In this document: in pieces, positions 8,557 to 16,855 of the stretch
Layout of the letters: each line of letters begins with the position of its first letter
Numbering within the stretch: the stretch's first letter is position 1
NCBI GenBank assembly: GCA_020722705.1
Contig: DYKI01000002.1
Location: forward strand, 1 to 41,967
DNA length: 41,967 bases
Origin: Chthonomonas calidirosea
GTDB taxonomy: Bacteria; Armatimonadota; Chthonomonadetes; Chthonomonadales; CAJBBX01
Direction: 5' to 3'
Notes under the pieces: model-generated
Told to the model about the DNA's origin: nothing
The model's input: only the letters and a program-made list of their open reading frames with translations
Database searches by the model: none
Translations under genes and position numbers: made by a program

Positions 8557-10178
8557 TGGACCTGTCCGATCTCATCGAGATAGCAGACAAGGAAAACGCG
8601 GCGCGGAAGCACACCAGGATACGCTGCTGTACCGCCGCCGGATGCCTCTCGCAGGATGGTCAGGCTCTGAAGAAGGCTCTCGAGGATGCAGTAGAGGCTG
8701 CCGGACTCGCCGACAAGGTGGAAGTCATCGGCGTAGGCTGCATGGGCCTGTGCAGTCAGGGGCCGCTCGTGCAGATTGATCCCGACGGTCCGCTCTACGA
8801 GAAGGTGACCCCAGCCGACGCATCTGCCATCGTCGCATCGCTCAATGGAGGCCCGCCGGCTCCGAAGGCTGGAGATGCCAACATCCCATTCTTTACCAAA
8901 CAGGTGCCGATCGTCCTTGAAAACAGCGGCAAGATCAACCCGGAGCGCATCGAGGCGTACATTGCTGCAGGCGGTTACCAGGCCCTGTGCCATGTCCTCC
9001 GCGAGCTGCAGCCGCTGGACGTATGCGATCTGATCACAGATAGCGGCTTGCGGGGCAGAGGCGGCGCCGGGTACCCGACTGGACTCAAATGGGCAACGGT
9101 GGCCAAGACTGAGGCCGAGCGCAAGTTCGTGGTGTGCAACGCCGATGAAGGCGATCCTGGCGCGTTCATGGATCGCTCCGTGCTCGAAAGCGATCCTCAC
9201 CGTGTCCTGGAAGGCATGGCCATCGCCGCCTATACTGTCGGAGCCTCTCAAGGCTACGTTTACGTGCGAGGCGAGTATCCGCTGGCAATCAGCCGTCTGA
9301 AAACAGCAATCGCCCAGGCGCGCAGGCTCGGGATACTGGGATCCAGTGTGTTCGAGACCCGCTTCGACTTCCGCGTTGACATCCGCATCGGCGCCGGAGC
9401 CTTCGTCTGCGGCGAGGAAACCGCCCTGATGCGCTCGATCGAGGGTCAGCGAGGCACACCGCGCCCGCGTCCGCCATTTCCTGCGGCGCGTGGGCTCTGG
9501 GGATACCCGACACTCATCAACAATGTGGAGACTCTGGCCAACATTCCCACGATTGTGAGAAAGGGCGCAGACTGGTTCGCAAGCATCGGCACCGAAAAGA
9601 GCAAGGGCACCAAGGTGTTCGCTCTGGCCGGCAAGATCACCAACACCGGTCTCATCGAGGTGCCGATGGGCACTCCCCTTCGTACGATCGTCGAGGAGAT
9701 GGGCGGCGGAGTGCCCGACGGCGGCAAGGTGAAGGCTGTTCAGACCGGCGGGCCTTCGGGCGGATGCATACCCGCCGATCGGTTCGATACGCCTGTGGAC
9801 TACGAATCCCTGGCCCAGCTCGGCTCGATCATGGGGTCAGGCGGCATGATCGTCATGGATGAGAAGGACAACATGGTTGATGTCGCCAGATTCTTCATGG
9901 AGTTCTGCATGGACGAGTCGTGCGGCAAGTGCGTTCCGTGCCGCGCCGGCACGGTGCAGATCTACAACATCCTGACCAAGATACGGAACGGCGAAGCGAA
10001 GCCCCAGGATATCGAAACGCTGCGCGAGCTTTGCGACATGGTCAAACAGACCAGCCTCTGCGGACTGGGGCAATCGGCCCCGAATCCGGTGTTGAGCACG
10101 CTGCGCTACTATCGGCACGAGTACGACGCCTTCATCAAGGCCGAGCCGAAGCACGCTGCTGAGGAAGTCAGCGCATGA
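8556..10178 (+). CDS. hoxF: NAD(P)-linked hydrogenase diaphorase subunit HoxF (FMN, NAD(H), Fe-S)
   Basis: This 540-residue flavin subunit oxidises or reduces NAD(P)H. An N-terminal thioredoxin-like [2Fe-2S] domain shows CTAAGC and CMGLC. The NuoF core has the glycine-rich nucleotide/FMN loop [12 protein letters not shown] (about 165-176) and [10 protein letters not shown]. The [4Fe-4S] ligands are in ESCGKCVPC (about 454) and SLCGLG (about 500). It ends right after this domain and lacks the extra C-terminal ferredoxin found in HydB-type bifurcating subunits, which supports a HoxF rather than an electron-bifurcating enzyme. ATG 8556 overlaps the hoxE stop. An upstream extension would lie wholly inside hoxE and is rejected. 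hoxU follows after 26 nt. Confidence 0.93.
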   Translation: MDLSDLIEIADKENAARKHTRIRCCTAAGCLSQDGQALKKALEDAVEAAGLADKVEVIGVGCMGLCSQGPLVQIDPDGPLYEKVTPADASAIVASLNGGPPAPKAGDANIPFFTKQVPIVLENSGKINPERIEAYIAAGGYQALCHVLRELQPLDVCDLITDSGLRGRGGAGYPTGLKWATVAKTEAERKFVVCNADEGDPGAFMDRSVLESDPHRVLEGMAIAAYTVGASQGYVYVRGEYPLAISRLKTAIAQARRLGILGSSVFETRFDFRVDIRIGAGAFVCGEETALMRSIEGQRGTPRPRPPFPAARGLWGYPTLINNVETLANIPTIVRKGADWFASIGTEKSKGTKVFALAGKITNTGLIEVPMGTPLRTIVEEMGGGVPDGGKVKAVQTGGPSGGCIPADRFDTPVDYESLAQLGSIMGSGGMIVMDEKDNMVDVARFFMEFCMDESCGKCVPCRAGTVQIYNILTKIRNGEAKPQDIETLRELCDMVKQTSLCGLGQSAPNPVLSTLRYYRHEYDAFIKAEPKHAAEEVSA

Positions 10179-10204
10179 AATCCATAGAGGGCAAGGACAG
10201 ATAG

Positions 10205-10921
10205 ATGGCTGTCAGGACACTCACGATAGATGGCAAGCCGGTATCCGCGCGAGAGGACCAGACCATTCTGGAGGCGGCTCGCGAGGCCGGCATACGCATA
10301 CCGACGCTGTGCCAGCTCTCCGGCGTAAGCAACCTGGGAGCATGCCGCCTGTGTCTGGTCGAGGTCGCCGGGGTGCCCAAACTGCTGCCCGCGTGCGTCA
10401 CCCTCGTTCAGGAGGGCATGCAGGTAACGACCAACTCGGAGCGCCTCCGCGAATACCGCAAGATGATCATCGAGCTCCTGTTTGCGGAGCGGAACCACAT
10501 CTGCTCGGTCTGTGTCGCCAACGGCCATTGTGAACTGCAGGACATGGCCATCTCGGTCGGCATGACGCATGTCCGGTACGCATACCAGCATCCGAAGCAC
10601 GACGTAGACACGACACACGGCAAGTACGGGATAGACCACAACCGATGCATCCTGTGCGCACGTTGCGTTCGCGTCTGCGACGAGATCGAAGGCGCGCACA
10701 CGTGGGACATGGCCGGCCGCGGCGGCAAAGCCCGCGTCATCTCCGACATGAACGTTCCCTGGGGCTCCGCGACGAGCTGCACATCGTGCGGCAAGTGCGT
10801 CCAGGCCTGCCCAACGGGTGCGATCTTCCGCGTCGGCGCCACCGTCGCCGAGCAGGTCAAAGACAGAACCCGTCTCGACTTCATCGTGACGGCACGGGAG
10901 AAAAAGCAATGGCTCGGCTGA
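10205..10921 (+). CDS. hoxU: NAD(P)-linked hydrogenase diaphorase subunit HoxU (NuoG N-terminal-like)
   Basis: This 238-residue Fe-S relay subunit links HoxF to the hydrogenase module. Domains in order: a plant-type [2Fe-2S] ferredoxin with its cysteines in [17 protein letters not shown] and a later Cys in LLPACV; a NuoG-type His-x3-Cys-x2-Cys-x5-Cys [4Fe-4S] segment in [12 protein letters not shown]; then two ferredoxin-type [4Fe-4S] motifs, [11 protein letters not shown] and [12 protein letters not shown]. This is the full HoxU cofactor set. The molybdopterin-like C-terminal half of NuoG is absent, as expected. The last 13 nt overlap the hoxY start, which suggests coupled translation of the partners that must contact each other. 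Confidence 0.93.
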   Translation: MAVRTLTIDGKPVSAREDQTILEAAREAGIRIPTLCQLSGVSNLGACRLCLVEVAGVPKLLPACVTLVQEGMQVTTNSERLREYRKMIIELLFAERNHICSVCVANGHCELQDMAISVGMTHVRYAYQHPKHDVDTTHGKYGIDHNRCILCARCVRVCDEIEGAHTWDMAGRGGKARVISDMNVPWGSATSCTSCGKCVQACPTGAIFRVGATVAEQVKDRTRLDFIVTAREKKQWLG

Positions 10922-11451
10922 GAGTGGCTACGGTCTGGATGGGCGGATGCTCCGGCTGCCACATGTCGTTCCTTGACATGGACGAGTTTCTCATTGACCT
11001 CGCGGACCTTGTGGACGTTGTGTACAGCCCGGTGGCCGATGTTAAGGAGTACCCGGCCGACGTTGATGTGTGTCTCGTTGAAGGCGCTGTAGCGAACGAC
11101 GAGCACGTAGAGCTCGCACACATCATCAGGGAGCGCACGCGCCTGGTTGTGGCGTTCGGCGACTGTGCTGTGACCGGCAATGTGACTGCCATGCGAAACC
11201 CGCTGGGTGCGGTCGAGCCGATACTCCAGCGCGTGTACGTGGAAGCCGCCACACTCCATGGACGCATCCCCTTCGAAAAGGGCATCGTTCCGCGGTTGCT
11301 CGACCGTGTGGAGCCGCTCCACGCGATCATTCCTGTTGACGCGTTCCTGCCCGGCTGCCCGCCGCCGGCGCCGCGCATTCGCCACATGCTCGAGAAGATC
11401 GTGGCCGGCGAGGCGCCCGTCCTCGAAGGCTCCGAGCTCAAACCCGGTTAG
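10909..11451 (+). CDS. hoxY: [NiFe] hydrogenase small subunit HoxY
   Basis: This 180-residue small subunit carries the proximal [4Fe-4S] cluster of the hydrogenase dimer. Ligand motifs are GGCSGC (Cys14, Cys17), GDCAVTGN and LPGCPPPAP. The short length and absence of medial and distal cluster motifs and of a Tat signal are characteristic of cytoplasmic, NAD(P)-linked (group 3d type) enzymes. ATG 10909 overlaps hoxU by 13 nt. A GTG at 10924 would be an alternative but would start almost at the conserved first strand. hoxH follows after a 56-nt gap. Confidence 0.93.
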   Translation: MARLRVATVWMGGCSGCHMSFLDMDEFLIDLADLVDVVYSPVADVKEYPADVDVCLVEGAVANDEHVELAHIIRERTRLVVAFGDCAVTGNVTAMRNPLGAVEPILQRVYVEAATLHGRIPFEKGIVPRLLDRVEPLHAIIPVDAFLPGCPPPAPRIRHMLEKIVAGEAPVLEGSELKPG

Positions 11452-11507
11452 GCACAACGGAAACGCATGTATCGTATGGTGCGCTAAGAAACGGAGAAAC
11501 CACATCC

Positions 11508-12926
11508 ATGTCGCAACGGATTGTCATAGATCCTGTCACCAGGATAGAGGGGCACGCGAAGATCAGCATCTTCCTGGACGACGAAGGCCAGGTGTCCGAT
11601 GCCCGATTTCATGTGACCGAGTATCGAGGCTTCGAGAAGTTCTGCGAAGGTCGCCCGTTCTGGGAGATGCCCGGCATCACGGCCCGAATCTGCGGCATAT
11701 GCCCGATCAGCCACGTCCTGGCATCGGCGAAGGCCGGCGACGGCATTCTGGCCGTCCAGATCTCGCCTACAGCCAACAAGCTGCGTCGCATGATGAACCT
11801 GGGCCAGATCACCCAGTCCCATGCGCTCAGCTTCTTCCATCTGAGTTCGCCCGACTTCCTGCTGGGATTCGATAGCGACCCTGCAACCCGCAATGTGTTC
11901 GGGCTGATCAAGGCCGATCCCACCCTGGCACGGCGCGGCATCCGCCTCAGGCAGTTCGGTCAGGACGTCATCAGCCACCTCGGGGGCTCGAAGATACACC
12001 CCGCATGGGCAACGCCCGGCGGAGTCCGCATGCCGCTTACCGAGGAGGCGCGCCAGGACATCCGCAGTCGTCTGCCCGAGGCGTTCGAGACCACCAAGAT
12101 CGCTATCGAGCTCTTCAAGAAGCTTCTGAAGCAGTTCGGTCGCGAGGCCCAAATCTTCGGCAACTTCCCGACTCTTTTCATGGGTCTCGTTGGTCAGGGC
12201 GGCGTATGGGAGCATCATGACGGCACGATCCGCTTCGTAGATGCGGCGCGGAACATTATCGCAGACAACCTGGCCGCCGAGGACTACCAGAGCTACATCG
12301 GCGAGGCCGTGGAGCCCTGGTCGTACCTGAAGTTCCCGTACTACAAGCCTATGGGATACCCGGACGGCTGCTATCGTGTTGGGCCGCTCGCTCGGCTGAA
12401 CGTCTGCGATCATATGGGCACGCCGCTAGCCGACGCGGAGCTGCAGGAGTTCCGGGGCAAGTCCGGTGCGGTGAACTCGTCGTTCATGTACCACTATGCC
12501 CGGCTCATCGAGATTCTGTGCTGTCTCGAGAATATCGAGAAACTCCTGGACGATCCCGACATTATGGGCGAGCGACTGCGCGCTGACGCTGGCGTCAACC
12601 AGCTCGAATCGGTGGGCGTCAGTGAGGCGCCGCGCGGTACGCTCTTCCATCACTACAAGGTTGACCGCTATGGGAGGCTCGAGTTCGTCAACCTGATCAT
12701 CTCGACGGGCCAGAACAACGTTGCCATGAATCGGACCGTGGCCCAAATCGCCCGGCACTACATCCGCGGCCCGAAAGTCGAAGAGGGACTCCTCAACCGG
12801 GTCGAGGCCGGCATCCGCTGCTTCGATCCGTGTCTGAGCTGTTCCACCCATGCCCTGGGCTCGATGCCCCTCGTCGTGGACGTCGTCAATAGCGATGGCG
12901 AGACCGTGACGAGGCTGTCACGCTGA
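11508..12926 (+). CDS. hoxH: [NiFe] hydrogenase large subunit HoxH
   Basis: This 472-residue catalytic subunit holds the Ni-Fe site where H2 is split or formed. The N-terminus [15 protein letters not shown] is classic. The first Cys pair is [10 protein letters not shown] (Cys62, Cys65) and the second is DPCLSCSTH (Cys442, Cys445). Cleavage after His448 by an endopeptidase would remove a 24-residue C-terminal peptide, and the gene for such a peptidase (hoxW) lies next. All four metal-binding cysteines are present, so the subunit should be active. The ATG has a GGAGAAA Shine-Dalgarno about 9 nt upstream. With hoxEFUY this identifies a bidirectional NAD(P)-coupled hydrogenase. Confidence 0.96.
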   Translation: MSQRIVIDPVTRIEGHAKISIFLDDEGQVSDARFHVTEYRGFEKFCEGRPFWEMPGITARICGICPISHVLASAKAGDGILAVQISPTANKLRRMMNLGQITQSHALSFFHLSSPDFLLGFDSDPATRNVFGLIKADPTLARRGIRLRQFGQDVISHLGGSKIHPAWATPGGVRMPLTEEARQDIRSRLPEAFETTKIAIELFKKLLKQFGREAQIFGNFPTLFMGLVGQGGVWEHHDGTIRFVDAARNIIADNLAAEDYQSYIGEAVEPWSYLKFPYYKPMGYPDGCYRVGPLARLNVCDHMGTPLADAELQEFRGKSGAVNSSFMYHYARLIEILCCLENIEKLLDDPDIMGERLRADAGVNQLESVGVSEAPRGTLFHHYKVDRYGRLEFVNLIISTGQNNVAMNRTVAQIARHYIRGPKVEEGLLNRVEAGIRCFDPCLSCSTHALGSMPLVVDVVNSDGETVTRLSR

Positions 12927-12935
12927 ACCGCATCT

Positions 12936-12969
12936 GCGTTGGGGACGGGAGCAGGTCCGTCCCCAACGC
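12936..12969 (+). terminator. perfect 13-bp hairpin between hoxH and hoxW
   Basis: The left arm GCGTTGGGGACGG (12936-12948) is perfectly complementary to the right arm CCGTCCCCAACGC (12957-12969), with an 8-nt loop GAGCAGGT. It starts 9 nt after the hoxH stop. There is no downstream T-run (GGTCCGATCC follows), so it is not a classic intrinsic terminator. It more likely stabilises the hoxEFUYH mRNA 3' end or attenuates expression of the downstream maturation genes. The structure is seen directly; its role is inferred. Confidence 0.6.
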
Positions 12970-12994
12970 GGTCCGATCCCTTCGGCGCCCGTCC

Positions 12995-13480
12995 ATGGAT
13001 GCCGCACACATCAGAAGTCCGCGCAGACACCTCCTCATTGTGGCGTACGGCAACGAACTGATGGGCGATGACGCCGCCGGACCGACGCTTGGCCGCCTAC
13101 TCGAGCGCCATCCAATCGCCAACGCTGAGGTCATCGTTCTTCATCAACTGCTACCCGAACTCGCTGAGCCGCTGAGCAGGGCACTCTACGCGGTCTTTGT
13201 GGACGCACGCGCTCCGGATGGCGATCGCAGAACGCATTTGCGCCGCATGCCATCCCATTGTGGTGCATCGCCTGGCATCGGGCACATCTCGGATCCGAGC
13301 GATCTCCTGGCCATGGCCGAAGCCCTCTACGGACACGCGCCAATGGCCTGGGTGCTGTCGCTCCCCACCGAAGTTATGGAGCTCGGCGCGTCTTTGACAC
13401 CCGTTGCTCGCAGGGGCGTACGCAACGGTTCGAGAGCCGTACGCCGCCTGGCCAAGCGGATCGAACGGCCTCGGGAGTAG
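12995..13480 (+). CDS. hoxW: hydrogenase maturation endopeptidase HoxW (M52 family)
   Basis: This 161-residue protease removes the C-terminal peptide of HoxH after nickel insertion. It shows the family's N-terminal motif YGNELMGDDAAG, whose acidic residue contacts nickel, then the conserved Asp in AVFVDAR and a His in GHISDPSDLLA that fits the third nickel ligand. The P-S-D-L-L-A/L-P-x-E segments are usual for HybD/HoxW proteins. ATG 12995 has no clear Shine-Dalgarno, but later starts would delete the YGNELMGDD strand. It stands 68 nt after hoxH across a hairpin and 3 nt before hypA. The assignment to HoxW rather than another M52 peptidase rests on the neighbouring hox genes. Confidence 0.88.
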   Translation: MDAAHIRSPRRHLLIVAYGNELMGDDAAGPTLGRLLERHPIANAEVIVLHQLLPELAEPLSRALYAVFVDARAPDGDRRTHLRRMPSHCGASPGIGHISDPSDLLAMAEALYGHAPMAWVLSLPTEVMELGASLTPVARRGVRNGSRAVRRLAKRIERPRE

Positions 13481-13483
13481 GGT

Positions 13484-13825
13484 ATGCACGAACTGAGCCT
13501 CATGGACAACGTGCTGGAGATAGCGGTTCGCCATGCCCAGGAACAATCCGCCACCCGGATCCACGCCATCACGCTCCGAATCGGCGACATGTCCGGCGTC
13601 TCCATTGACGCCCTGACTTTCGCCTTCGACGTTCTGGCGCAGGACACAATGGCCGCAGACGCAGAGTTGATTGTCGAGCGCGTCGCGGCTCGGTGCAAGT
13701 GCGCCGAATGCGGGCATGAGTTCGACACGGAATACCCCATGGCCACATGTCCGCAGTGTGGAGCCGGACGCGCCACGCTCATCCAGGGCCGTGAGATCGA
13801 GCTGGCTTCGATGGAGGTATCCTAG
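13484..13825 (+). CDS. hypA: hydrogenase nickel incorporation protein HypA
   Basis: This 113-residue nickel chaperone passes Ni to HoxH together with HypB. The N-terminal MHE gives the Met1/His2/Glu3 nickel site, so the start codon is fixed by function. The structural zinc site is formed by Cys73-x2-Cys76 and Cys89-x2-Cys92. Length is normal. It begins 3 nt after hoxW and ends 4 nt before hypB, so all three are probably co-translated. Confidence 0.95.
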   Translation: MHELSLMDNVLEIAVRHAQEQSATRIHAITLRIGDMSGVSIDALTFAFDVLAQDTMAADAELIVERVAARCKCAECGHEFDTEYPMATCPQCGAGRATLIQGREIELASMEVS

Positions 13826-13829
13826 ATCC

Positions 13830-14504
13830 ATGTCTGACCCCGTTTCACCGCGCACTATCGTCATTCGCGAATCGGTCCTCGACAAGAACCGCGCCATCGC
13901 CCGCGCCAACAGAGAGCGATTCGACGCATGGCGGTGCTTGGCCGTGAACCTTCTGAGCTCACCCGGAGCCGGTAAGACCGCACTCCTCGAGCGAACACTC
14001 TCGGACCTGAACGGACGGCGTCGGCTGGCCGTAATCGTTGGCGATCTCGCCACCGATAACGATGCGCAACGGATGAACAATCGGGGCGCCGATATCGTGC
14101 AGGTGAACACCGGCGACATATGCCATCTCGACGCCGCTATGGTGGCGCGAGCCGCCGAGCAGCTCACCGACAGGACCCCGGAAGTCTGCTTCATTGAGAA
14201 TGTGGGCAACATGGTCTGCCCGGCGGCGTTCGACCTTGGCGAACATGCTCGCGTCGTCCTTCTCTCCGTCACTGAGGGCGAGGACAAGCCGCTGAAGTAC
14301 CCGCGCATCTTCCACACTGCGAACCTGATCCTCGTGACCAAGATGGACATCGCGGACGCCATCGGCTTCGATCGTCAGGCCGCAATCAGCGCTCTGAACC
14401 GGACGTGTCCAGGCGTTCCGATCATCGAGGTCTCCTCGCGTACCGGTCTCGGCATGGCCGAGTGGCATTCATGGATCGAGACACAGCGTGCCCTGATCCG
14501 GTAG
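13830..14504 (+). CDS. hypB: hydrogenase nickel incorporation GTPase HypB
   Basis: This 224-residue GTPase controls nickel delivery. Walker A SSPGAGKT ends at residue 50. The interdomain metal-site residues Cys98-His99 (GDICHLD) and Cys130 (ENVGNMVCP) are present. The guanine-specificity motif appears as TKMD rather than NKxD, as in many HypB proteins. There is no N-terminal C-x2-C-G-C motif and no poly-His stretch, so high-affinity storage of extra nickel is not expected. ATG 13830 lies 4 nt after hypA, with GGAGG inside the end of hypA. A longer in-frame reading extends back into hypA and is rejected. Confidence 0.94.
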   Translation: MSDPVSPRTIVIRESVLDKNRAIARANRERFDAWRCLAVNLLSSPGAGKTALLERTLSDLNGRRRLAVIVGDLATDNDAQRMNNRGADIVQVNTGDICHLDAAMVARAAEQLTDRTPEVCFIENVGNMVCPAAFDLGEHARVVLLSVTEGEDKPLKYPRIFHTANLILVTKMDIADAIGFDRQAAISALNRTCPGVPIIEVSSRTGLGMAEWHSWIETQRALIR

Positions 14505-14568
14505 CAGCGGTGGCGGTGGACGGGGATGGACCAGCGTCATCACACACGGCCCAGAAAGGTTAGGGACA

Positions 14569-16848
14569 ATGGCGTCGCTTAGCAATGAGGCGCTCGCATA
14601 CCACAGCCGCCCGCCCGCGGGCAAGCTCGAGATCGCTCCGACCAAGCCCTTCAGCACACAGCGCGACCTCTCGCTGGCCTACACACCGGGTGTGGCGGCC
14701 CCATGTCTCGAGATTGCCGCCAATCCCGACGATGTCTACCGTTATACGGCCAAAGGCAATCTTGTGGCGGTCATCACCAACGGGACGGCGGTGCTCGGGC
14801 TGGGCAACATCGGCCCGCTGGCTGCCAAGCCTGTCATGGAAGGCAAGGCCATGCTGTTCAAACGCATGGCGGACATAGATGCCATAGACATCGAGGTCAA
14901 GACCGACGACCCGGACGAGTTCGTACGCACCGTGCGGCTTCTCGAGCCGTCGTTCGGCGGCATCAACCTAGAGGATATCCGTGCCCCCGAGTGCTTCGAG
15001 ATCGAGCACCGTCTGGAGGCCGAATGCGACATCCCGGTGTTCCATGACGACCAGCATGGGACGGCGATCATCACCGGGGCCGCACTGCTCAACGCCCTGG
15101 AGCTCACCGGCAAGCGGATTGAGGACGCTCGAATCGTATTCATAGGGGCCGGTGCCGCGGCCATCGCGACGGCCAGGTTCTACCTCCGCCTGGGAGCACG
15201 CCGGGAAAACGTCGTCCTGTGTGATCGTACTGGCGTGGTGTATGAGGGGCGCACCGAACACATGAATCCCATCAAGGCGGAGTTCGCGGTGCGCACCGAT
15301 GCCAGAACCGCCGCCGATGCCCTCGTCGGAGCTGACGTGCTGGTGGGTCTGTCCGCCGCCGGTACGGTATCGGCGGACATGCTTCGATCCATGGCAAGCC
15401 ATCCCATCGTCTTCGCGCTGGCCAATCCCGACCCTGAGATCACGTTTGACGAGGCCCGCGCGGCAAGACCGGATGCGATCGTCGCAACAGGCCGTTCCGA
15501 CTACCCCAATCAGGTGAACAACGTGCTCGGCTTCCCGTTCATCTTCCGCGGGGCACTCGACGTTCGGGCCAAGTACATCAATGACGACATGAAGATCGCG
15601 GCGTCCAAGGCGCTGGCCGCGCTGGCCCGCGAAGACGTTCCCGATTCGGTGGTCAGCGCCTATGGAGTCTCGGCTCTGCGCTTCGGTCCCGATTACCTCA
15701 TCCCCAAGCCTTTCGATCCCCGCGCCCTCCTGTGGGTCGCTCCAGCCGTTGCCGAGGCTGCCGTCTCGTCGGGAGTCGCTCGCCTTCCCCTCGATGCGCC
15801 GCGGTATCGCGAGTATCTCGAAGCCCGCATGGGCAAGAGCCGCGAGATGATGCGCATCGTTATGAACAAGGCCAAGCGAGCGCCGAAGCGCTTGCTCTTG
15901 CCGTTTGGCGAACACGAGAAGATGATTCGGGCCGCGCACCAGCTCTTCGACGAAGGTACAGCGGTCCCGATCCTCCTGGGAGACCCGGAGGCCATTCGTG
16001 CCAAAGCGGCCAACATCCATATTGACATGAGCGCCATCCGCATCGTTGACCCGTCCGATGAGGACCTTCGCCGCCGGTGCGCCGAACGCATATTCGAGCT
16101 GAGGTGCCGCAAGGGCATCACCCGAACAGAGGCGTACGACCTGATCGCGAACCCGGACTATCTGGGTGCAGCGATGCTCGACCTCGGCGAGGCGGATGCA
16201 CTCGTCACAGGCCTGCAGCGCAACTACGCCGACGCGCTGCGTCCGCTGCTGGAAATCATCAAGGCGCTGCCCGACTGCCGCATCGCAGCGGGTGTCTACT
16301 TGGTTGCGACCCGCCATGACGTCCTCTTCTTCGCCGATGCGGCCGTCAACATCAGCCCCGATCCGGACACGCTTGCCAACGTCGCCATGCGCACGGCCAG
16401 ACTGGCACGCGACTTTGATGTGACGCCGCGCATCGCCATGATCAGCTTCTCCGACTTCGGCAGCGTCCGACACCCGAAGTCGGAGAAGGTCAGAATGGCC
16501 GTTGAACTGGTCCGAATGCGACAGCCCGACCTGATCGTTGATGGCGAAATGTCGGTTGAGACGGCACTGAACACGGCCGCGCTGGTGGAGACGTACCCGT
16601 TCAACAGACTGCAGAACCGGGCCAACGTTCTGGTGTTCCCGAGCCTCTCGGCCGGCGCGGTCGCCTGCCATATCACGCGGAAGCTGGCCAACGCCGAGAC
16701 GATCGGTCCCATCCTTGTCGGCATGCGCAAGGCCGCGAACGTAGTCATGCGCAATGCGGAGGTACAAGACATCGTTAACCTCGCAGCCATAGCCGTCGTC
16801 CAGGCCCAGCAGCGCGAAGCCGCCTCGCAGGAAGTCCGCTGGACGTAG
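14569..16848 (+). CDS. maeB: NAD(P)-dependent malic enzyme fused to a phosphotransacetylase-like domain (MaeB)
   Basis: This 759-residue MaeB-type enzyme converts malate to pyruvate and CO2 with formation of NAD(P)H. The malic enzyme part (about 1-430) shows [13 protein letters not shown], the lysine-containing TAKGNL region, the metal-site FHDDQHGTA and the dinucleotide loop GAGAAAIA. From about 430 to the end it matches the phosphate acetyl/butyryltransferase fold ([37 protein letters not shown]). In MaeB proteins that part is often regulatory (acetyl-CoA sensing) rather than catalytic. GGTTAGGGAC precedes the ATG. It lies between hypB (64 nt) and hypF (7 nt) in the same direction, which is unusual for a central-metabolism gene and suggests co-expression with the hydrogenase. 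NAD versus NADP preference cannot be decided. Confidence 0.93.
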   Translation: MASLSNEALAYHSRPPAGKLEIAPTKPFSTQRDLSLAYTPGVAAPCLEIAANPDDVYRYTAKGNLVAVITNGTAVLGLGNIGPLAAKPVMEGKAMLFKRMADIDAIDIEVKTDDPDEFVRTVRLLEPSFGGINLEDIRAPECFEIEHRLEAECDIPVFHDDQHGTAIITGAALLNALELTGKRIEDARIVFIGAGAAAIATARFYLRLGARRENVVLCDRTGVVYEGRTEHMNPIKAEFAVRTDARTAADALVGADVLVGLSAAGTVSADMLRSMASHPIVFALANPDPEITFDEARAARPDAIVATGRSDYPNQVNNVLGFPFIFRGALDVRAKYINDDMKIAASKALAALAREDVPDSVVSAYGVSALRFGPDYLIPKPFDPRALLWVAPAVAEAAVSSGVARLPLDAPRYREYLEARMGKSREMMRIVMNKAKRAPKRLLLPFGEHEKMIRAAHQLFDEGTAVPILLGDPEAIRAKAANIHIDMSAIRIVDPSDEDLRRRCAERIFELRCRKGITRTEAYDLIANPDYLGAAMLDLGEADALVTGLQRNYADALRPLLEIIKALPDCRIAAGVYLVATRHDVLFFADAAVNISPDPDTLANVAMRTARLARDFDVTPRIAMISFSDFGSVRHPKSEKVRMAVELVRMRQPDLIVDGEMSVETALNTAALVETYPFNRLQNRANVLVFPSLSAGAVACHITRKLANAETIGPILVGMRKAANVVMRNAEVQDIVNLAAIAVVQAQQREAASQEVRWT

Positions 16849-16855
16849 ACATTCG

